From the NCBI GenBank assembly GCA_036768485.1, contig JAVLUZ010000154.1:45445458-45509457 (forward strand): DNA of 64,000 bases, read 5' to 3'. Below, one piece after another: positions 57,353-64,000 of this stretch. The translations under genes were made by a program, and so were the position numbers. Position 1 is the first letter of the stretch, and each line of letters starts with the position of its first letter. The notes beneath the pieces were generated by a model, which saw only the letters and a list, made by a program, of their open reading frames with translations, was not told the origin of the DNA and did no database searches. The DNA comes from Mermis nigrescens (lineage: Eukaryota > Nematoda > Enoplea > Mermithida > Mermithidae).

Positions 57353-60073
57353 GTAAATTCGCCCCGTTATTTTGTTAATATTAAATGTTTGCTATGTAAT
57401 TCTCGTAGTATTGTGAATAAGTTAGGGGAACTTCACTTTCTGTTAAATACTGCAAAATTCGATATATTATTTTTTTGTGAAACCTGGTTAAATGAATCTA
57501 TTTCCGACAGTCTATTATGTCCGTTAAAAAATTATATTATTCTCCGATCAGATCGTAAGAATAAGCGGGGAGGTGGAGTTTTAATTTTTGCTAAACCTCA
57601 TCTTTATGCTCGATGCGTTAAAGTTCCTGCTTCTCTGTTTGTGTCTGATACTTTAGTAGTTGAAATTTTAAAAGGTGGAGATGTTATAAGATGTTTGTTA
57701 GTTTATAGACCTCCTCAGTATGATTTTGATACTGCACTTCGGATATGTAATTTAATTGAATGGGCTACTAATAGTTGTCATCCCGTTATTATAGTAGGGG
57801 ATCTAAATTTGCCTAAAATTGATTGGTTTCATGGTACTTTTACATTTAATCCATTAAACGAATTATTTTTTGATTACTTATCAGCTAGTGGTCTGCAACA
57901 GTTAGTTAAAGAAAATACTCACGATAATACTTTGATTGATGTAGTATTTGCTGCATATAACGTTTTTAATATCCAGGTTCTTCCTCCTTTTTCAACAAGC
58001 GACCATAATTCGATTTCTTTTGAAATTTTAACTAGAACTTTTCAAGATGGAGATAAACCTTGCTTAAATTTCAATAAAGCGGACTACGAGAGTATAGCTA
58101 CTTTTTTATCCTCTGTTTCTTGGCCTGACATTTTTTCTACATGCTCAACAGTTAATGACATGTATAATGTTTTTTTAAGTATATTAAATCCTCTTATTTT
58201 TAGTTTTGTACCTACTTTTAGGGCTAAATTAAAATTTAAATACCCTAAAAGCTTACATAAATTATTTCTTAAAAAACGTTCTCTATGGGATAAGTATAAA
58301 AGGTGTAAAACTCCAGGAACTAAAGTTAAATATCGAAATCATTGTAAGGCTCTACGTAGAACTATTCATAATTATTTCTCTTCTCAAGAAAACAAATTGC
58401 TCAAGAATAATAATCCTAAAGCTTTCTATACTTTTGTAAATAATAGGTTAAAAAGTCGCAGTGAAATTCCTCCTCTAACATTTTCTGATAATAATGTTAT
58501 AACCGATTCATTACGCAAGGCTAACATTTTTAATGATTATTTCGCTTCAGTGTTTTCTAGTGACATTACTAACGCGAATTTTCTTTTTCAGAAGCGCTGT
58601 GATTTTTCGCTTTCTGACGTTATTTTTAGTGAGGATCGCGTATTGGAAGCCATTAACCATCTAAATACGTCTATTGCAGTTGGCCCCGATGGCATATGTA
58701 ATCTTTTTATTAAAAAATTGTCGTTTCAAATGATAAAGCCGTTAGTTAGTATTTTCACTGTATCTTTTCTGTCTGGAAATATTCCCGAGCTTTGGAGCAT
58801 GGCACATGTTATTCCAATATTAAAAAAGGGGGATCCAGCATTAGTGGATAATTACAGGCCCGTTTCTCTTTGTTGTTCTATTGCCAAAATTATGGAAAGA
58901 ATTATTAATAGTCAATTGTTAGACTTTCTTAAGGTTAATAAACTAATATCTCCTTTTCAATTTGGTTTTCAAAAGAATAAATCTTGTGAAACACAATTGT
59001 TAAAGTGTAAATTTTCATGGATTCAGTCGTTAGCTAAAAAAGAAACTGTTGATATAATATATTTAGATTTCTCTAAAGCTTTTGATAAAGTAAATATGGA
59101 AAAACTTCTTATTAAGTTAAACGGATATGGAATAAACGGTAATTTGTATGCATGGTTAAAGGCCTATTTGTTTAATCGTTCCCAATGTGTTCGCGTTAAT
59201 CAGTCTTTTTCAGATTATGTGCCTGTTACCAGCGGTGTCGTCCAAGGAAGTGTCCTTGGACCTACGCTCTTTTCGATTTTTATAAATGATATATGTGATA
59301 ATATTTGTAGTACGGTTTATATGTTCGCAGATGATATCAAAATTTTCAATATTAGTCGTAACTGTAAATTATTACAGTCTGATTTAGATAAGATTATTGA
59401 CTGGGCAATTGCATGGGATTTACCTATTTCTCGAACCAAAAGTCAAGTTCTATATTTGGGTAATAATAATCAAAAAGCTGTTTATAGACTAAATGGGGAA
59501 ATTATTTCTAGTGATCCGTTTGTCCGTGATTTAGGAGTTTTGATTCCTCGAAATTTAAAATTTAAGGAACATTATAATTCTTTGATTAAAAAAGCTTTCT
59601 TTAGATGTATTTTAATACGCAAATCATTTTTTTCGCGTGATAAAGGTAATCTTGTTAAAGCTTATAGTTGTTATGTTAGACCTTTATTAGAGTATTGTTG
59701 CAGTGTATGGAACCCCTCTTATCTTAAGGATATAGATAGATTGGAAGCTGTTCAACGTAGATTCACTAAATATATTTTTGGCTATAATAATATTCTTTCT
59801 TACGAGGATCGTTTAACACAACTTAAATTGTGCAGACTTGAATTAAGACGCTTGCAGATTTGTCTGTGTATGATGTATCAAATTATTTGTCATAAATCAT
59901 GTTTGGAAGCTGATGATTTTTTTGTATTTAATCATAATATTACCCGTAGCATTAATAGATTTAAATTAGTCATACCTACTGTACATTCTAATTTAGAAAA
60001 GTTTGATTTCTTTTACAAATACATCGCAGTTTGGAACGATCTTCCTGACTTCATTGTTTCTTCCCTAACCTAA
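57353..60073 (+). CDS. Retrotransposon ORF2: apurinic-type endonuclease plus reverse transcriptase
   Basis: The frame is open for 36 bases before the TTG at 57,389 and back to the ORF1 stop; counting from TTG it has 894 codons. Endonuclease motifs: N-S-R-S (residues 4-7), C-E-T-W (30-33), R-G-G-G-V (60-64), Y-R-P-P (106-109), G-D-L-N (137-140), S-D-H (204-206). Reverse transcriptase: DNYRPVSLCCSIAKIMERII (488 on), YLDFSKAFD (558-566), GVVQGSVLGP (616-625), F-A-D-D (646-649, variant of YADD). A C-terminal region with Y-V-R-P-L-L-E-Y and V-W-N-D-L-P-D follows. No ATG exists before about residue 258, well past the endonuclease. All catalytic motifs are intact, so it could be active. Confidence 0.93.
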   Translation, partial: VNSPRYFVNIKCLLCNSRSIVNKLGELHFLLNTAKFDILFFCETWLNESISDSLLCPLKNYIILRSDRKNKRGGGVLIFAKPHLYARCVKVPASLFVSDTLVVEILKGGDVIRCLLVYRPPQYDFDTALRICNLIEWATNSCHPVIIVGDLNLPKIDWFHGTFTFNPLNELFFDYLSASGLQQLVKENTHDNTLIDVVFAAYNVFNIQVLPPFSTSDHNSISFEILTRTFQDGDKPCLNFNKADYESIATFLSSVSWPDIFSTCSTVNDMYNVFLSILNPLIFSFVPTFRAKLKFKYPKSLHKLFLKKRSLWDKYKRCKTPGTKVKYRNHCKALRRTIHNYFSSQENKLLKNNNPKAFYTFVNNRLKSRSEIPPLTFSDNNVITDSLRKANIFNDYFASVFSSDITNANFLFQKRCDFSLSDVIFSEDRVLEAINHLNTSIAVGPDGICNLFIKKLSFQMIKPLVSIFTVSFLSGNIPELWSMAHVIPILKKGDPALVDNYRPVSLCCSIAKIMERIINSQLLDFLKVNKLISPFQFGFQKNKSCETQLLKCKFSWIQSLAKKETVDIIYLDFSKAFDKVNMEKLLIKLNGYGINGNLYAWLKAYLFNRSQCVRVNQSFSDYVPVTSGVVQGSVLGPTLFSIFINDICDNICSTVYMFADDIKIFNISRNCKLLQSDLDKIIDWAIAWDLPISRTKSQVLYLGNNNQKAVYRLNGEIISSDPFVRDLGVLIPRNLKFKEHYNSLIKKAFFRCILIRKSFFSRDKGNLVKAYSCYVRPLLEYCCSVWNPSYLKDIDRLEAVQRRFTKYIFGYNNILSYEDRLTQLKLCRLELRRLQICLCMMYQIICHKSCLEADDFFVFNHNITRSINRFKLVIPTVHSNLEKFDFFYKYIAVWNDLPDFIVSSLT

Positions 60074-60249
60074 ACATATTTAAATCTAGATTAGCAAACT
60101 TTGATTTATCTAGATATCTTGTGGGCGCGCGTAAAACTTGTCATTCCATTGACTCGCATGTCCCTTTACTAATTCGTAATTGCATTTATTATATATCTTG
60201 TCATTTTGTATTTTAACTGTTGGTATTAGTAATAAAATTTTCTTTCTTT
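60074..60249 (+). other. 3' UTR and tail of the retrotransposon
   Basis: AT-rich, ending AATAAAATTTTCTTTCTTTC. The matching region in the copies at 47,597 (reverse) and 51,488 (reverse, tail only) ends in (TTTC)n or (TTC)n, so the element ends in a simple repeat and not in poly(A). Confidence 0.8.
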
Positions 60250-60251
60250 CA

Positions 60252-60349
60252 TAAAAGTTGAAAAAACAGACGGAAAAGCTTTTGATTGAAAAAAATTAAA
60301 ATAAAATTTTTTAATTTATAATTTCCGTCTGTTTTTTTCAACTTTTATA
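60252..60349. mobile_element. 98-bp palindromic MITE
   Basis: ATAAAAGTTGAAAAAACAGA-CGGAAA at the left is the near-perfect inverse of TTTCCGTCTG-TTTTTTTCAACTTTTAT at the right, around an A/T-rich core. It adjoins the retrotransposon tail. Confidence 0.75.
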
Positions 60350-60473
60350 TTAAAGAATCCTACTTGAATTCGCATAAAAACGCTATTCTCACCTTAATCA
60401 ACGTCTTCACTATCACTTGAATCGTATTCGGGTAATTGGAACTTCTCGTTTCTTCAAGGGGTCGTACAATCGG

Positions 60474-62816
60474 GCTGCCAATAGTGATCGACCGGGGCGA
60501 CTTTTTTGGCCGGGGCCGGGAGCTGGCCGGGGTAAGACAAGGAAAATATTATTGCATGACACATACTTGGGGTGGGGGGCATAGGAAAGAAATAATGAGC
60601 GATTGCTCCATTCAGTAGTAAATGGCTTTTCATATCAAGTTTTATTACTATTTATGTCACAAGAAACAAATTTAGTCTAGTGTTTCATTGTCTGAATCAT
60701 CAATAAGGTCTATGTCGCTGCTATTAGCACACTCTGTATCATTCGAATCTTAGCTACGGCTACTGCTGCTGTAGCAATTGGATGCAATAGGTATTGGATG
60801 TAATAAATGAGACATCACACATTCCCATATGGGGAGGGGTATTACCCCCTCAGGGTCCAAGACACAAGTCACTGTCAGACGATTTTTGGTGAAAACCTTT
60901 TGAATTTTTTGAACTTAATTTTTTAGTATGGCTAAAGTGTACCTAACTATTAGAATTTCACGAAGTGATACATTATTTTATTATGTGAGCTAGAGTAAAT
61001 AGATAAACTATCACTATAAAACATGCATGTAATCGCTTAAAATTTTATGAGGTTCCCTCAGTATACCTACATGTAACGGCTGGAAATCTAGGGTAGGGGT
61101 CCCGCGCCATTTTTAGAAGGAGGGGGTTAGCGACTAGATCAAAAATGGTAAAAACACATAAAAATAGCCAAAAAGCACAGGCTTTCGCCAAAAAAATGGG
61201 GGAGGGTGGTTAAATATTTTCTGACTTTCAAGGAAGTTCGGGGCTTCAAAGCGGAGATGGGGGATGGCCCAAATCCTCTGTCACATGTATATTCCTCGGC
61301 TATTTTCAGGGGAAGGGGGGTAAGCGGCTCCATTTTTGCAGCCGCTTACCTCCCCTTGAAAATCTTTAAAATGGTAGAATTTTCAATAAGGAATTCTACA
61401 CCTTTTTACAGTTTTTGTTCTTCAAAAATCTTTGTACATGTACAAAGACGGTCCTGAAACGTCTATGTACATCAGCAAAAATCTTCCCCGAATACAAAAA
61501 GACCGTGCTTCTAAATGTGATAATTCGGCCTGAATTTAGTTGATAGTTCGGCGCGAAGTGCCGAAATTTTTATGAGCTTCTGATGGAATTCACACATAAA
61601 ACTCGACTGAGAAAGCTAAAACAACTTGTACTACAAAATGAGAAATATTACAAAAATTGTAATATGCGAATTAAATCTTGTAATAAGCAACACTGCGCTT
61701 AGAATGGAAAAATGGAAAAATGTCAAATATTCAGGAACCCAAAAATTAGCCAAATACACTACTAAAGGTCGAAAAACTATGTTCTACTACCACACTGAAA
61801 TCGTTACTGTACCATATTAAAGTATACAAAAATTTGCATGTACAAAAGAGTGTTTTTTGTATTCGCCAAAGATTTTTCCCGATGTACAAAGACCAGGACT
61901 ATCTTTGTACATGTACAAAGATTTTTGGGAAGATAAAAACTGTAAAAAGGTATAAAATTCCAAAAATTTTTCGGCATTTCCCTCCGATATGAAAAATTGT
62001 CTGTCCTATACATCTTTTAAATGGCAAAATTTAAATTTAGAATGCAGAAATGTCAAATTTTTAGGCGCTTCGCGCCGTTTTGAGACAATTTTAGTAATTC
62101 TTGGCGTTAGAAACTCAGAAATTAGCTAAAATATACAATTAAAAGTCAAAAGACCCTGTTTTGCCACTAATTTTCTGGTCCTCCAATTTGGGATTTCACC
62201 CCTCCCTCAACTCTGGACCCTAGGAAACTATTTGAGACATATTTAGTTTATCGGATCGGACGCAATTCTGCAGCGTAGTTTATATTCGCCTATAATTAAC
62301 CTCGGTCCTAATAACTATTACACAGGAAACGCGTTTTAAAGCACACGGTTCCCATTCAAATGAATGTAAAAGTGTTTTTTGTAGAAATAGTTTGTTAAAA
62401 ACGTACAATTTCTAACTAGAAATAGAACGTATTTGTCAACTCTAAATCTTTTAGCCATAGCTATGAATGAATGAGTTAAAAGTAGCATTTAGTTTAAATA
62501 AGTTAAGTGGAGGAATCGAAAATATGCAGATTTTCCTGAACATTCATTCATTAAAAGCTCATTTATACACAGTAGGAAACTTATGACAAGGACTAAGTAA
62601 GTATACATATGGTCTAATCAGTACAGTTCTCAAAATTAACACTTGCTCATTGATAAATAAGTGCCAGTATCACAGCCTGTACAAAATACGAATTACACTA
62701 AATTTTTCCCCGGCCCCGGCCATTTTGACCTTGCCCCGGCCGGGGCCGAGGATGCTGAAAAATGGCCGGGGATTGCCGGGCCGGGGCCGGGGCCCCGGTC
62801 GATCACTAGCTGCCAA
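60474..62816. mobile_element. hAT-type element, GGGGCC-rich ends, copy 2 (8-bp target duplication)
   Basis: Element 60,482-62,808 with ends TAGTGATCGACCGGGGC and CCCCGGTCGATCACTA. Exact direct repeat GCTGCCAA at 60,474-60,481 and 62,809-62,816. The sequence is nearly identical to the 25,952 copy apart from small indels and a shorter left GC-rich block. Non-autonomous. The ORFs at 61,206-61,457, 61,626-61,820 and 61,804-62,013 are repeated in the other copy and show no domain. Confidence 0.94.
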
Positions 62817-63060
62817 CTTCAAAAATTCCACCGTACGGTCGAGTTTACACTCTTGACACTTTTTCAAGAACATGTATTTAGCCAGGTTGCCGGGAATATG
62901 CGACTTTTTGCGGTTCGAGGATGTGCACACTGCCTTTGCCTGCTCTCCAGGTTGACTCTATCGCATTCGTATGGGCGCCCGTCTTTTATCTTTGAACGTT
63001 ATGCTGTGGTTTACCTGCATGAAAGGACTAATTAGGTATTTTAGGGCTCTGTGCATCGTG
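62817..63060 (-). other. Non-repeat patch with weak coding potential, interrupted by the hAT element
   Basis: The - strand from 62,930 reads RKKSHIPGNLAKYMFLKKCQ then E-C-K-L-D-R-T-V-E-F-L-K-L-A-A. If the hAT insertion and one copy of GCTGCCAA are ignored, the frame runs on at 60,480 as R-L-Y-D-P-L-K-K-R-E-V-P-I-T-R-I-R-F-K before a stop. No family recognised. The length is small enough for chance. Confidence 0.2.
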
Positions 63061-63067
63061 CGTCTTC

Positions 63068-63220
63068 AGATTGGTGCCAGGGGATGATCTAAGCCTAAGA
63101 AAAAGATGAAGCAAAATTGCTTCGCTCGCTTCGCTCGCTCCGCAATTTTCGCCCCATTTGTCTCAGGCTTACATCATCCCCTGGCACCAATGTGAAGGCA
63201 CATACTAAGCCTAAGCCTAA
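63068..63220. repeat. TTAGGC-tailed hairpin family, copy H4
   Basis: CAGATTGGTGCCAGGGGATG pairs with CATCCCCTGGCACCAATGTG. Apex CTTCGCTCGCTTCGCTCGCT, close to the H3 apex. Tail CTAAGCCTAAGCCTAAA at 63,205-63,221. Confidence 0.82.
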
Positions 63221-63269
63221 AAAATAAATATTAGAAGAGACATAGGAAGAATATGATTTAGCACCACTG

Positions 63270-64000
63270 TTTTTTTTTTTTTGTACGAGCCTCTTTGTAC
63301 ATGTACAAAGATCCCCGGAAAAAGTCTTTGTACGAGCGAAAATTTTTTTGTACATATAACGTATAGATATGCAATTGAATGTACACATTTTTATATACTA
63401 CTAGATTGTTATCCGTGACCCGCACGCTTCGCAAAAGGTGTAACTTTGTCCTAAATTCAGCTGGTTATATTAGTTCGGCCCGAAACGCCAAAATTTTCAT
63501 GAGACTTAGGTTGAAATTACACATAAAATTCGACTCAGCAAGTTAAAATGACTTGTGTTACACAATTATAAATAATAAGCGGTTGCAATGTGCTGACTGA
63601 ATCTCATAATAGACACCAATTTGCTTATGAATTTAATGCAACGCAAAGATAAAAGAGTCAATTTTATCTTCAAACGGCAGAAAACAGTGCAAAGTTGTTT
63701 AATAGTTCTTTTTTCTGCATAAAATCTTTATAAAACAGTGGAAATAGATGTAAAAGATGCTTCAATCTGTACAAAGATGCTTACAGATAGATTTTGGAGT
63801 GTTTAATGCCCGCGCCTGGAGCTAAATAGATTGTAATTATGATACTCGGCGCGAAGCGCCGAAAATTTTTAGAAATTTTGCTAAAAAATACTCCAAAAAA
63901 CGTTAAAATTACTATTACCTTGCCCCAAAAAGTCTTTGTACATTGTACAAAGATGGCTCCGAAAATCTTTGTACGAGCCTCAAAATCTTTGTCTCGTACA
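63270..64000. repeat. R1 dispersed repeat copy at the window end
   Basis: TTTGTACATGTACAAAGATC, CGGCGCGAAGCGCCG (63,846-63,860) and other R1 phrases; similar in order to 3,690-4,750, so it is probably the interior of another hAT-type element running past the window end. Confidence 0.6.

Larger units (their letters stand above)
55990..60249 (+). mobile_element. Nearly intact CR1-like non-LTR retrotransposon
   Basis: Consists of a leader (about 55,990-56,417), PHD-finger ORF1 with one frameshift, ORF2 with endonuclease and reverse transcriptase, a ~160-bp 3' UTR and an AATAAAATTTTCTTTCTTTC tail. PHD fingers in ORF1 are known from CR1-like elements. The 5' boundary is approximate and no flanking target duplication was found. 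Truncated relatives lie at 47,597-47,985 and 51,488-53,171. Confidence 0.85.

Noticed and set aside
1..64000. tRNA, rRNA or CRISPR features
   Set aside because: No cloverleaf with A and B boxes, no rRNA-like conserved stretch and no regularly spaced direct-repeat array was recognised by eye. A tRNAscan/Infernal run would be decisive.

Overview
The window is metazoan-type nuclear DNA: AT-rich, intron-bearing and saturated with transposable elements. No prokaryotic organisation is visible. GT-AG introns, two conserved secretory-pathway genes (SEC22 and SEC62, first exons only) and CR1-like, hAT, pogo-like and LTR elements point to an invertebrate animal. TTAGGC-type repeats, the canonical nematode telomere unit, occur as short tails on one hairpin family, but that is too weak to assign a phylum. 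Most long ORFs in the window are chance or shadow frames; the only long intact one is the 894-codon reverse transcriptase ORF at 57.4-60.1 kb.

Layout. 0-2.9 kb: diverged dispersed repeats. 2.95-5.69 kb: a small MITE split by a 2.57-kb hAT-type element. 6.0-6.3 kb: two unsplit copies of that MITE. 6.6-10.2 kb: a diverged satellite-like array built on GTGTAAAG/CTTTACAC. 10.3-11.7 kb: two adjacent long-arm foldbacks. 13.4-14.9 kb: two exons of an unidentified membrane-protein gene on the + strand. 15-25 kb: dispersed and tandem repeats with hAT transposase debris. 25.1-28.8 kb: a nested foldback/hAT cluster. 29.08-29.16 kb (-): SEC22 exon 1, with a transposase-bearing hAT element 278 bp upstream of its start codon. 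35.00-35.24 kb (-): SEC62 exon 1. 36.0-37.7 kb: hAT element. 38.0-39.5 kb: a head-to-head LTR cluster containing a TRIM-like miniature LTR element. 41.4-41.7 kb: a 37-bp repeat array that flips orientation midway. 42.3-43.6 kb: hAT inside hAT-like element. 44-49 kb: CR1-like fragments broken by a 2-kb foldback. 49.2-54.5 kb: pogo-like element containing a hAT element containing a CR1-like insertion. 56-60.25 kb: a nearly intact CR1-like retrotransposon (PHD-finger ORF1, endonuclease/RT ORF2). 60.48-62.81 kb: a second copy of the 25.95-kb hAT element. 63-64 kb: hairpin and dispersed repeat.

How it fits together. The host component is small (four exons from three genes); the rest records successive insertions, datable relative to each other by nesting and by 8-bp target duplications that I could read directly for seven hAT elements (one of them with a single mismatch), plus a weaker case. 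The most unusual signals are: (i) a superfamily of hAT elements sharing the terminal core AGTGATCG but carrying different GC-rich subterminal repeats, two families of which share one internal module; (ii) many copies of a hairpin whose core is GCGAAGC, scattered through unrelated repeats; (iii) a foldback family tailed by TTAGGC repeats; (iv) a retrotransposon whose ORF1 and ORF2 lie in the same frame separated by a single UAG, with no ATG ahead of the endonuclease; (v) the LTR cluster.
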